A DNA stretch of 22,702 bases from a virus. The stretch spans positions 1 through 22,702 of the IMG/VR virus record IMGVR_UViG_3300034520_000204. The stretch is one strand, 5' to 3'. This document shows positions 6,737 to 12,466 of the stretch, piece by piece (position 1 is the stretch's first letter; each line of letters starts with the position of its first letter). The notes under the pieces were generated by a model. It did not search any database. It saw only the letters and a list, made by a program, of their open reading frames with translations, and was not told where the DNA came from. The position numbers and the translations under genes are program-made.

Positions 6737-6830
6737 GGAGCTGGTCCTGAATGTTACCCACCTGGTATGCCTTAATCATGGGAGCTGATTGCATTAACAT
6801 GAATTCAAACTAAAGCAAGGGGAGAAAACC

Positions 6831-7100
6831 ATGGAATATGGAACGATACTCGCAACCAGAGGTGTAGCTGATGAGATGAAGCAAAACCCGATATTTGCTC
6901 AAGAAGTCATTGCAGCCTTTAACCGGTACCGGAAAAATGACTGGGGAGACCTTTGCCAAGAGGATAAAGAACTGAATGATCTGGCTGCCAGGACAGGCGA
7001 GCGAATACTGGCCGCATATGAGACCAGCAAGGGAAAGATCTGGATTATTACCGAATGGGATAGATCTGCGACAACAATCCTCTTTCCAAGTGAATATTAA
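6831..7100 (+). CDS. Small conserved phage/plasmid accessory protein (89 aa)
   Basis: ATG 6831 follows AAGGGGAG. The 89-residue protein has a recognisable pattern: TRGVADEM near the start, then NDWGDLCQEDKELND, GERILAAYETSKGKIWIITE and a WDRSATTILFPSEY end. Proteins with this pattern are widespread on plasmids and in prophages of Firmicutes and other phyla. They are often labelled plasmid-related or, without support, type I restriction subunit. No catalytic motif is visible, and I would not trust a restriction assignment. It stands alone, bounded downstream by two terminators (7162-7207 and 7253-7289). Confidence 0.8.
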   Translation: MEYGTILATRGVADEMKQNPIFAQEVIAAFNRYRKNDWGDLCQEDKELNDLAARTGERILAAYETSKGKIWIITEWDRSATTILFPSEY

Positions 7101-7161
7101 CGGCCATAGCCCTTCCATGTCATACAATAAAACAACGACAATAAAGCTACACCAGAAACAC

Positions 7162-7207
7162 AAAGAGAGCCTCCAGGATTATATCCCGGTATAGGCTCCC
7201 TTTTATA
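7162..7207 (+). terminator. Terminator after the 6831-7100 gene
   Basis: AAAGAGAGCCT (7162-7172) pairs with AGGCTCCCTTT (7193-7203) with one mismatch, followed by further T/A-rich bases. It lies about 60 bases after the stop of the small accessory gene. Confidence 0.65.
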
Positions 7208-7252
7208 TATAAGACACAGAATGGCCACAACATTACCACTGGTTATATTTTG

Positions 7253-7289
7253 GAGCGGAATCTTAAAGATTAGATACCGCTCTTATTTT
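7253..7289 (+). terminator. Second terminator, facing the Fic operon
   Basis: GAGCGG-A-ATCT (7253-7263) pairs with AGAT-A-CCGCTC (7272-7282), with one A-A mismatch, followed by TTATTTTATTTT. The T-tract is on the plus strand. The hairpin also lies just beyond the end of the minus-strand Fic gene (7293) and may stop transcripts from both sides. Confidence 0.65.
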
Positions 7290-7292
7290 ATT

Positions 7293-8042
7293 TTAAGGCA
7301 GATTGGGGAAAGGAATATGAAGTAATCTCATAATTTCCTTTTCAGACTCCAGAACGCGTTCAGCAATAAAATCCATAAAAGGCTGATCATCATCATGGGC
7401 CCGCTCCAGTAAGCTTATATACTCATGGCGCAAGACCGGTGGAATTATAGCCAGCATATAACCGTCTTGAATAAGCGCTGTATTCATAAGCAACCGGGCA
7501 ACTCTCCCGTTTCCATCTATGAAAGGATGAATAAATACAAACCGCTTATGCAACTGGGCGGCAAATTGGACCGGATGGTATTTGTTACGCGCGGAGCATG
7601 CCCACTGGAATAGCTTTTTCATTTCCTCTTCTATCCGTTCTACTGGGCATACTTCATATTTTGAGCCAGTTATAAAGACTGGGCGATCGCGGTATTTTCC
7701 TGCTGCCTCGGCATCGATACCTGTATAGAATATCCGGTGCATTGTAAGGGCGTCTTCTTCGGTTATTTGATAACTATTAAGCAATGTAAACATGAAATCA
7801 TAAGCCTTTGCATGTCCCAGTGCTTCGAAGGTATCTCGAAGAGGCTTTCCTCCGACAGTCAATCCATCTTCCAGAAGGATCTTTGTTTCACTTAAAGTGA
7901 GAGTATTTCCTTCAAGAGCATTACTGGACCATGTAAGGCCTATGCGGTAATAATTTTTAATTTCATGAAGCAAATGGCCTTCAAAGGGACGCTTTTCATC
8001 AATGGCCAGCTTGTAGCGGTCGATTTTTTCATATAAATTCAT
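7293..8042 (-). CDS. Fic-domain protein, probable AMP-transferase, with N-terminal autoinhibitory motif
   Basis: The 249-residue protein carries the complete Fic catalytic motif HPFIDGNGRVAR at residues 172-183 (H172 base, N178 and R180/R183 nucleotide contacts). An upstream S40-N-A-L-E44-G45 matches the (S/T)xxxE(G/N) inhibitory helix. Family knowledge: Fic enzymes transfer AMP (sometimes other groups) from a nucleotide to hydroxyl side chains of target proteins. Those with the inhibitory helix in the same chain N-terminal to the core (class II) hold themselves inactive until relieved. The fold is full-length, with no C-terminal winged helix. ATG 8042 overlaps the stop of the zinc-ribbon gene (ATGA). 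With the HTH gene before it, this forms a three-gene operon on the minus strand. Its target cannot be read from the sequence; prophage defence or host modulation is inference. Confidence 0.92.
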   Translation of the reverse strand: MNLYEKIDRYKLAIDEKRPFEGHLLHEIKNYYRIGLTWSSNALEGNTLTLSETKILLEDGLTVGGKPLRDTFEALGHAKAYDFMFTLLNSYQITEEDALTMHRIFYTGIDAEAAGKYRDRPVFITGSKYEVCPVERIEEEMKKLFQWACSARNKYHPVQFAAQLHKRFVFIHPFIDGNGRVARLLMNTALIQDGYMLAIIPPVLRHEYISLLERAHDDDQPFMDFIAERVLESEKEIMRLLHIPFPNLP

Positions 8043-8236
8043 TGATTATCACCGTCCCCCGTAATTACTTTCCGTGTGGTAATAATGCCGCTTGTTACTT
8101 CGCTGCCATTTTCAACACCACACCAGGGACAATTTATGCTTTCTCGCTCTTTCCCGCCGGGATATCCTGCGTTTGATATGGTCACAGAAAAGCGTTTACC
8201 ACAGGCTATACACTTGTATATACCATCATTGAACAA
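8039..8236 (-). CDS. Small zinc-ribbon protein in the Fic operon (65 aa)
   Basis: Start TTG 8236, with AAGGGGG 9 bases upstream. The 65 residues hold two knuckles, CIACGKRF (C9, C12) and INCPWCG (C36, C39), the layout of a C4 zinc ribbon, followed by a polar tail. There are no catalytic motifs. It lies 17 bases downstream of the HTH gene and overlaps the Fic gene by four bases, so it is co-translated with Fic. It may be a Fic-associated adaptor or a stand-alone nucleic-acid binder; this cannot be decided from sequence. Similar small ribbons are common in phage early regions, so a direct link to Fic is not certain. Confidence 0.75.
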   Translation of the reverse strand: MFNDGIYKCIACGKRFSVTISNAGYPGGKERESINCPWCGVENGSEVTSGIITTRKVITGDGDNQ

Positions 8237-8253
8237 TTTGATAACCCCCTTTT

Positions 8254-8469
8254 TTAGTATGTGACTTTCTCACCAGATGGCAGTATAAAAGAGCCCTCGT
8301 ATTTACATCCGGCAGCTTCGGCTATTTTTTTCAACTCATCGACAGTGAAAGTTTCCCTCTTCATCTTTTGATTAAAGGCCTGTGGACTTTTCCCGGACAT
8401 CCTTCCAAGTTCGGAGACACTTATTCCAAGCTTTACGCATAGAATTTTCAGCTGTTCAGACACTGACAT
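8254..8469 (-). CDS. Small XRE-family HTH regulator (71 aa)
   Basis: The protein is little more than one lambda-repressor-like helix-turn-helix (about residues 5-60: LKILCVKLGISVSELGRMSG, KSPQAFNQKMKRE), followed by a short strand-rich end. ATG 8469 has AAAGGAG upstream. It is the first gene of a minus-strand operon with the zinc-ribbon and Fic genes and faces the plus-strand early genes across a 154-base region that carries promoters in both directions and repeated ATAAAC elements. By position it should autoregulate and repress the divergent early promoter. At 71 residues it has no dimerisation or cleavage domain, so it is Cro-sized rather than CI-sized. Confidence 0.85.
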   Translation of the reverse strand: MSVSEQLKILCVKLGISVSELGRMSGKSPQAFNQKMKRETFTVDELKKIAEAAGCKYEGSFILPSGEKVTY

Positions 8470-8493
8470 ATAACCACTCCTTTCGATATTCTC

Positions 8494-8522
8494 ATTATAA
8501 ACGAATTTATTTAATAAATCAA
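8494..8522 (-). promoter_or_regulatory. Promoter of the HTH / zinc-ribbon / Fic operon
   Basis: On the minus strand TTGATT (8522-8517), a 17-base spacer and a perfect TATAAT (8499-8494), 25 bases upstream of the HTH start codon. The ATAAACGA element on the plus strand overlaps the -10 box, where a repressor could act. Confidence 0.8.
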
Positions 8523-8529
8523 CGATAAT

Positions 8530-8605
8530 ATTTCTATTTTATTGAGAATCGTTAAATTGGTCATTGACACCATAAACAATATCGTTTATATTATAAACAG
8601 AAATA
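8530..8605 (+). promoter_or_regulatory. Early promoter and operator-like repeats facing the HTH operon
   Basis: TTGACA (8564-8569), a 17-base spacer and TATATT (8587-8592) lie 32 bases before the start at 8624. The imperfect palindrome ATAAACAATATCGTTTAT (8571-8588) fills the spacer and touches the -10, so a bound repressor would block the promoter. Related half-sites occur at 8498-8505 and 8593-8598. ATTCTCA (from about 8489) and TGAGAAT (from about 8543) form a wider inverted pair. Confidence 0.75.
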
Positions 8606-8623
8606 ATTAAAGGGAGTGATTAC

Positions 8624-8899
8624 ATGAGTACAAATGAATTACTAAGCAAAGTTAGAGAACTTAAAGAGCTTCAGGCAATGGCAGAAGAGCTTCAGGCAGA
8701 GATAAATAGTATTCAGGATGCGATTAAAGCTGAGATGAGCGCCAGAGGAGTTGATGAAATGGTTGTTGATGTTTTCAAGATCCGTTGGAAGGTTGTAAAA
8801 AGCAGCCGCTTTGATACAGCAGCATTTAAGGCGACACACGCCGAGCTTTATAAGCAATACATGAAGGAAACGGAAACCCGCCGCTTCACGGTGGCATAA
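8624..8899 (+). CDS. Small coiled-coil phage early protein (91 aa)
   Basis: The first gene of the plus-strand early run, starting at ATG 8624 behind AAAGGGAG. Residues about 1-40 form a charged helix with leucine/alanine heptads (LRELKELQAMAEELQAEI in character), likely a coiled coil. The rest is a compact domain with KIRWKVVKSSRFD and a TETRRFTVA end. Proteins of this pattern (helix, ARGVDEM, W-K-V-x-SSR-FD, RRF-V-A) are frequent in clostridial prophage early regions, but no function is known to me. It is directly under the repressible promoter at 8564-8592, so it is among the first genes expressed when repression is lifted. Confidence 0.8.
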   Translation: MSTNELLSKVRELKELQAMAEELQAEINSIQDAIKAEMSARGVDEMVVDVFKIRWKVVKSSRFDTAAFKATHAELYKQYMKETETRRFTVA

Positions 8900-8909
8900 G
8901 AAAAGCCCC

Positions 8910-9002
8910 TTACATCAGCACCCGACTAAAAGCTTTGATGTAAAGAGCTTCGCACAGACCAACCGGAGCGGGCCTGTACTATGATTATACCAGACCCGCT
9001 CC
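8910..9002 (+). other. Intergenic region with two perfect hairpins
   Basis: TTACATCA (8910-8917) pairs with TGATGTAA (8936-8943), and GGAGCGGG (8965-8972) pairs with CCCGCTCC (8995-9002), all without mismatches. Neither has a T-tract, so simple termination is unlikely. The region separates the 8624 gene from the 9038 gene and is unusually GC-rich for an intergenic stretch. A processed or regulatory RNA leader is possible. Confidence 0.5.
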
Positions 9003-9037
9003 CATAATTCAATTAATAACAACTGGAGGAATAAGTT

Positions 9038-9265
9038 ATGGGAGACGACATTCAAAGCATATTTAGAGAACACATTCGACAAATGACAGATGTTGAAATT
9101 ATTCAGAGACTTGAGACATGCTGGGATAGGACTGAAGAAGCGCTTTTGTTAGATGAAATTAAGAACAGAAAACCAAATATTTTTTCAAGATACTACAACA
9201 CAATAACCCGGCAAACAGATGTAGCCAGTTTAATTGTAGAATTAAAAAGGGAGGTTACGAAATGA
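9038..9265 (+). CDS. Small phage early protein, unknown (75 aa)
   Basis: ATG 9038 follows TGGAGGAATAAGTT. The 75-residue protein is charged and helical, without cysteines beyond one, membrane segments or recognisable motifs (pattern RQMTDVEIIQRLETCWDRTEEALLLDEI, given here only as the helical core at about residues 14-42). It overlaps the next gene by ATGA (9262-9265), so the two are translationally coupled. Its position in the early operon suggests a replication, takeover or anti-defence accessory role; this is inference from position only. Confidence 0.72.
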   Translation: MGDDIQSIFREHIRQMTDVEIIQRLETCWDRTEEALLLDEIKNRKPNIFSRYYNTITRQTDVASLIVELKREVTK

Positions 9266-9540
9266 CAAAGCAGGAGTTTAAGCGTCTTTCAAAGCGAGAT
9301 TTCACGGATGCAGAATATGAAGCAATCGAAACCGTTTATACATTCCATCCAGCCATAAGCGAGACGGAAGGCAAGCAGCAGATCGCCAGCCTTTATGACA
9401 CCTTCGGGTTCAGAATCATAGCCGACATGCTGCCAACGGCAATCAAAGCAAAGGAGCTCGAGGAGCAAATAACCAGGAAGAGACATGAGCTGGAAGAGCT
9501 CCAGGAAGAATTCAAAAGATTAAAGGACCCCAGCATATAG
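9262..9540 (+). CDS. Small conserved phage early protein with C-terminal coiled coil (92 aa)
   Basis: ATG 9262 overlaps the preceding stop and is served by AGGGAGG. Residues 1-60 form a helical domain with FTDAEYEAIETVYTFHPAIS, ETEGKQQIA and GFRIIADMLPTA. From about 61 a continuous charged helix (AKELEEQITRKRHELEELQ) predicts a coiled coil. The YTFHP-x-IS and ET-GK-QIA pattern recurs in hypothetical proteins of clostridial phages. No catalytic residues are evident. It ends the first translationally coupled pair and is followed by a GC-rich structured intergenic stretch. Confidence 0.75.
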   Translation: MTKQEFKRLSKRDFTDAEYEAIETVYTFHPAISETEGKQQIASLYDTFGFRIIADMLPTAIKAKELEEQITRKRHELEELQEEFKRLKDPSI

Positions 9541-9545
9541 CAACC

Positions 9546-9655
9546 GGCGCCTTGGCAGGTGCCATGCCCGCAGAGTCTGCCGCCTCCACGCGGCGCGGGT
9601 GGATAACCAACCAAGAGCAGGCATAAGAAGCATACCTTAAGGGGACGCCCCAACC
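9546..9655 (+). other. GC-rich structured intergenic region
   Basis: The 144 bases between two small early genes (9541-9684) are much richer in GC than their surroundings. Stems: GGCGCC (9546-9551) with GGTGCC (9558-9563, one G-U), GCCGC (9579-9583) with GCGGC (9590-9594), and GGGG/CCCC around a 3-base loop near 9641-9651. No ORF with a ribosome site and no T-tract was seen. Candidate structured RNA or protein-binding region. Confidence 0.4.
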
Positions 9656-9684
9656 ACATAAATTGATATAGGGGGTAAAAAGAC

Positions 9685-9972
9685 ATGGCCAAAATAGTAA
9701 GCTTACAACCAGCTATCACAAAGCAGCTAAAGTTAAGGTACATAATCACGATTGACGAGGACGAAACACCGGTCCATGTAGCACGAGAACTAAAGCCTGG
9801 AGTAATCACCATCATGATCACAGCCAGGACACCGGAGGAAGCCGAGTCAATGAGAAAAGAAGCTGCAGCTATCGCAAAGCAGCAACATAAGGACATAACA
9901 CCGGCACCTATTGGAAACCTAACAAAATCAAGGACTTTCAGAAAGCACCAGATTAGCCTCATGCAAGTATGA
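9685..9972 (+). CDS. Small phage early protein, unknown (95 aa)
   Basis: ATG 9685 lies behind AGGGGGTAAAA. The 95-residue protein starts with beta-strand-like sequence (IVSLQPAITKQLKLRYIITI, then VITIMITAR) and continues as a charged helix (TPEEAESMRKEAAAIAK) with a basic tail. The alternating strand/helix pattern suggests a compact alpha/beta fold. I do not recognise a family. It is directly followed by the heptamer repeat array (9995-10043). Confidence 0.68.
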   Translation: MAKIVSLQPAITKQLKLRYIITIDEDETPVHVARELKPGVITIMITARTPEEAESMRKEAAAIAKQQHKDITPAPIGNLTKSRTFRKHQISLMQV

Positions 9973-9994
9973 GAAAAGCACAGTACAAGCCGGG

Positions 9995-10043
9995 CCTATT
10001 ACCTTTAACCTTTAACCTATTACCTATTACCTTTAACCTATCA
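9995..10043 (+). repeat. Seven tandem heptamers, CCTATTA / CCTTTAA type
   Basis: Seven uninterrupted 7-base units beginning with CCT: CCTATTA, CCTTTAA, CCTTTAA, CCTATTA, CCTATTA, CCTTTAA, CCTATCA. They lie in the 131-base gap before the DUF5131 gene. Iteron-like arrays of this kind can be replication-initiator or regulator binding sites; simple slipped-strand expansion is the alternative. The unit also resembles telomere-type repeats, which I take as coincidence. Confidence 0.85.
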
Positions 10044-10103
10044 CCGAGTAATACCGGAGCAGGGAGGAGGTAATGCATTAACTAAGAAGGGAGGAATAAA
10101 CAG

Positions 10104-11054
10104 ATGATGAACAAATCAAAGATCGAGCTGTGTGATTTCACCTGGAACCCGATCACCGGCTGCCGGCACGGATGCCCATACTGCTACGCAGCGAAACAGG
10201 CAAAGCGCTTCTCCGGAGACGTGAGGGTCAACAAAGGATCCAGCCAGCTCCGAAAGGATGAAAACGGACTTTATATCCTGGATAACCCATTCAAAAACCA
10301 GATAGGTAAGGTTATACCGGACCCGGTCGGATTTGAGCCGATAATGCACAGGTACCGCCTGCCAATGCCGGCGCAAAAGAAGAAACCAGCGAATATTTTC
10401 GTCTGCAGCTTGGGGGATCTGTTCGGACCATGGATACCGGATGGCTGGATCGAGGAAGTATTCAGGGCCTGTGAAGCAGCACCATGGCACAATTACCTTT
10501 TCATGACGAGATACCCGCAAAGATATGAACAGATGAGCTCCATAGGACTACTTCCACGCTCCGGAAATTTTTGGTACGGGACGACCATCACCAGGAACAC
10601 TGACCTTGATCGGATAGTATTTCTCCCCAGGAAGCAGCATAACCAATTCATCAATATAGAGCCGCTCCTGGAGGAGATAGATATAAGCAACATAGACTTC
10701 ATGGACTGGATCATCATCGGAGCAGAGACCGGAAATAGGCGGGACAAAGTGAAGCCGAAGCGGAAATGGATAGAGACAATCATCACTGCAGCCAGAGCTA
10801 TCGAAATTCCGGTCTTTATGAATAGCAGCAAAGAGCTGGAGAAAGTCTGGGGCAGGGATTTAATACAGGAGTTCCCTGCAGGACTGATACGGCCGGATGA
10901 TAAACCAATCCCGCACTGCAAGAAGTGTGAGCACTGCAAAATAACCCCGGAAGGGAAGCGAGGGAGCCGGCACGATTGCATGAAGGCAGGCAAGCACATA
11001 CCAGGAAGGTATGCAAGGACCAGCCCGCCTTGGTGCCCGCTCCGGAACGAATAA
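10104..11054 (+). CDS. DUF5131 / phage Gp37-Gp68 family protein, radical-SAM-like
   Basis: The 316-residue protein starts at ATG 10104 (a second ATG follows at 10107) behind AAGGGAGG. The N-terminal block WNPITGCRHGCPYCYAAK gives C20-x3-C24-x2-C27, the [4Fe-4S] pattern of radical SAM enzymes. Other family markers include FVCSLGDLFGPWIPDGW, the FMTRYPQRY region and WIIIGAETG. A second cluster near the end (C272, C275, C278, C292, C311) could bind zinc or another iron-sulfur centre. Family knowledge: DUF5131 (Gp37/Gp68) proteins are widespread in phages and related to spore photoproduct lyase-type radical SAM folds, with no settled reaction. The length is normal for the family. It is the largest gene in this early run and is preceded by the heptamer array. 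Confidence 0.9.
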   Translation: MMNKSKIELCDFTWNPITGCRHGCPYCYAAKQAKRFSGDVRVNKGSSQLRKDENGLYILDNPFKNQIGKVIPDPVGFEPIMHRYRLPMPAQKKKPANIFVCSLGDLFGPWIPDGWIEEVFRACEAAPWHNYLFMTRYPQRYEQMSSIGLLPRSGNFWYGTTITRNTDLDRIVFLPRKQHNQFINIEPLLEEIDISNIDFMDWIIIGAETGNRRDKVKPKRKWIETIITAARAIEIPVFMNSSKELEKVWGRDLIQEFPAGLIRPDDKPIPHCKKCEHCKITPEGKRGSRHDCMKAGKHIPGRYARTSPPWCPLRNE

Positions 11055-11074
11055 TAAACGAGGAGGAATGAAGG

Positions 11075-11350
11075 ATGAAAAAGAACATTTATCAATTAGC
11101 ATGTTTTTTGCAGAATGAAGAGAATACCAATATCATATCTACAGCTGATCTCCAGGAGGATATCAAAGTGGCCAAAGAGGAAATCTTGTCATTACTGGCT
11201 GAAAAGATAGGTAAAATGGCAGCAGAGGACAAACTCAACAACTTGACAACTTCTGTATATGACCAGGGCTATATCGATGGAATCAGAGCAGGTGCGCAGC
11301 TGATAAGATTAATAACTGGAGACACCGACACTATCAAAATAACAGCTTAA
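11075..11350 (+). CDS. Small phage early protein, unknown (91 aa)
   Basis: ATG 11075 follows GAGGAGGAATGAAGG, 20 bases after the DUF5131 stop, so it is very probably in the same operon. The protein is acidic and helical; its second half (YDQGYIDGIRAGAQLIRLI) is an amphipathic helix typical of small phage proteins of unknown role. There are no metal-binding pairs, signal peptide or membrane segment. I cannot assign a family. Confidence 0.72.
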   Translation: MKKNIYQLACFLQNEENTNIISTADLQEDIKVAKEEILSLLAEKIGKMAAEDKLNNLTTSVYDQGYIDGIRAGAQLIRLITGDTDTIKITA

Positions 11351-11373
11351 TAATTGAAGAGGAGGCTAACAAA

Positions 11374-11754
11374 ATGGGCAAAGCATGTATATCACCAGTT
11401 TTTCAAAGACAGATGGAGCAAATGCGCAATATAAAGAACCTTATTTTTGATAATGATGCCATGGGAGAGCTCCCACCATTAACCAGGTTATTATTTGCAG
11501 GCCTCTGGACCATGGTCGATGATAAGGGACGCATGGAGGACAATCCCAGGAAGATTAAGAAGGTTATAATGGGATATGACGACGTGAACGCCGGCCAGGT
11601 TGATGAAATGCTGCAGAGCCTGCACGATAGACGCTTTATCGTGCGTTACAGCGTAAACGGCAGCAATTACATTCAGGTAAATAACTTTAGTAAATACAGG
11701 AACCCGCAGCTTTATAGAAGGTGCAGTCAAATACCAGCGCCAGAGTTTCAATAG
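11374..11754 (+). CDS. N-terminal domain of a phage replication initiator, probably truncated (126 aa)
   Basis: ATG 11374 follows AGAGGAGG. The winged-helix-type N-terminal domain of phage replisome organisers is clear: LTRLLFAGLWTMVDDKGRME, NPRKIKKVIMGYDDV, a VDEMLQSLHDRRFIVRY block and YIQVNNFSKYRNP. In relatives known to me this domain is followed by a low-complexity linker and more sequence, giving proteins of 200 residues or more. Here a TAG stops the protein right after the domain, at IPAPEFQ. In the same frame beyond the stop, linker-like sequence continues with further stops (see 11755-11892). Either the gene is broken, or a stand-alone DNA-binding domain has been kept. A second, intact initiator lies at 15184-16110. 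Confidence 0.78.
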   Translation: MGKACISPVFQRQMEQMRNIKNLIFDNDAMGELPPLTRLLFAGLWTMVDDKGRMEDNPRKIKKVIMGYDDVNAGQVDEMLQSLHDRRFIVRYSVNGSNYIQVNNFSKYRNPQLYRRCSQIPAPEFQ

Positions 11755-11892
11755 GTATTTTAATCAGATTTATGGTGTAGTATAATAGCAAAATACAGGG
11801 CACTTAATGAGCACCGGAAAGGCACAGTAAAAACACGATGAAAGCACAGTGCCAATACGGTGCAAAGTGTTTATTTTCAGGAAAGAGGAGGT
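11755..11892 (+). pseudogene. Possible decayed C-terminal linker of the replication initiator
   Basis: In the same frame as 11374-11754, after stops at 11752 and 11761, the translation from 11809 reads EHRKGTVKTR, then TGA, then KHSANTVQSV. That resembles the degenerate EHSTSTVQ-type linker repeats I recall from proteins sharing this N-terminal domain. It is recognised by eye only. The stretch has no ribosome site of its own until AGGAGG at 11886-11891, which serves the next gene. Confidence 0.35.
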
Positions 11893-11902
11893 AACGAAGA
11901 TC

Positions 11903-12235
11903 ATGGACAGACAAGCCGTTTATATATATAAGCTTCCGGATGACGAAAGCTTCACCGGCATAGCTCTGGATGTACACATGCACGAAGGAAACCTCCGCTA
12001 TTTTGATACCAATAGAGGCCATGAGATCCCGGGAAAGATTACAAAGGAGACTGAGAAGGGTTTTACCTTCATATCTGAAGGATACATGCCGGGAGAATGG
12101 CAGTTCAAGGTATTAACAATCGAAGAGTTCAAGTGCAAATATTACAAGCTGGTGGAAGACGGACAGACGCTGGCGGCCAAGATAAATACCACAGAGGATC
12201 TTCACCAATGGTACCGGAGGGAGTTCATAATTTAA
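11903..12235 (+). CDS. Phage early protein, unknown (110 aa)
   Basis: I choose ATG 11903 (MDRQAVYIYKLPDDES) because AGGAGG (11886-11891) is 11 bases upstream; an in-frame ATG at 11849 has no good site and would add 18 odd residues. The protein is beta-rich in its first 70 residues (SFTGIALDVHMHEGNLRYFD, then FTFISEGYMPGEWQFKVLT) and helical at the end, with a TTEDLHQWYRREF tail. There are no cysteine pairs and no membrane segment. It is the last gene of the plus-strand early run and converges on the integrase gene, with a shared terminator at 12399-12433. No family recognised. Confidence 0.74.
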   Translation: MDRQAVYIYKLPDDESFTGIALDVHMHEGNLRYFDTNRGHEIPGKITKETEKGFTFISEGYMPGEWQFKVLTIEEFKCKYYKLVEDGQTLAAKINTTEDLHQWYRREFII

Positions 12236-12254
12236 ACTGTATTTAAGCATAAAC

Positions 12255-12275
12255 CGTGGTAGCAAAATGGCAGCA
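12255..12275. repeat. Putative integrase arm-type site, copy 1 (CGTGGTAGCA)
   Basis: CGTGGTAGCA followed by four variable bases and GG-x-AGCA. The same arrangement is found at 12446-12466. Both lie just beyond the 3' end of the integrase gene, where arm-type binding sites and attP cores often sit. Binding is inferred. Confidence 0.45.
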
Positions 12276-12398
12276 AAAAATTTTTTAAACTATAAAAATG
12301 GCAATAATTTTGATAATATGAATAATAGAAATAGCAGAAAACAATAGGAATAACGACGAATAAAACTTTAACAATTGAATGGGAATAGACGTCAAAAT

Positions 12399-12440
12399 GC
12401 CTCTGAACCCAGTAAAATAAAGGTTTCAGAGGCTTAATTT
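12399..12440. terminator. Bidirectional terminator between the early operon and integrase
   Basis: GCCTCTGAA (12399-12407) pairs with TTCAGAGGC (12425-12433); CC/GG extends the stem inside, with one bulged T. The plus side continues TTAATTTTT and the minus side ATTTTG. It lies between two convergent transcription units. The rest of the 231-base gap (12236-12466) is AT-rich with no gene apparent. Confidence 0.75.
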
Positions 12441-12445
12441 TTGCT

Positions 12446-12466
12446 CGTGGTAGCAGTTTGGAAGCA
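12446..12466. repeat. Putative integrase arm-type site, copy 2 (CGTGGTAGCA)
   Basis: An exact 10-base repeat of the site at 12255, again followed by four bases and GG-x-AGCA. It abuts and slightly precedes the integrase stop codon at 12467. Spacing between copies is 191 bases, same orientation. Confidence 0.45.

Noticed and set aside
6831-7100. Type I restriction subunit, as such proteins are sometimes labelled
   Set aside because: At 89 residues there is no methyltransferase, specificity or helicase motif; the label has no support in the sequence.
9393-9962. Minus-strand open frame of 189 codons with hydrophobic stretches, resembling a membrane protein
   Set aside because: It covers two plus-strand genes with proper ribosome sites. 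The cysteine/serine-rich translation is typical of an antisense frame, and no Shine-Dalgarno site is present.
9995-10043. Heptamer array as a telomere or CRISPR-like array
   Set aside because: Units are contiguous without spacers, so it is not CRISPR. Similarity to telomere repeats is slight and the location is internal.
10493-11095. Minus-strand frames opposite the DUF5131 gene
   Set aside because: DUF5131 is supported by motif and length; the opposite frames have no motif and no start signal.
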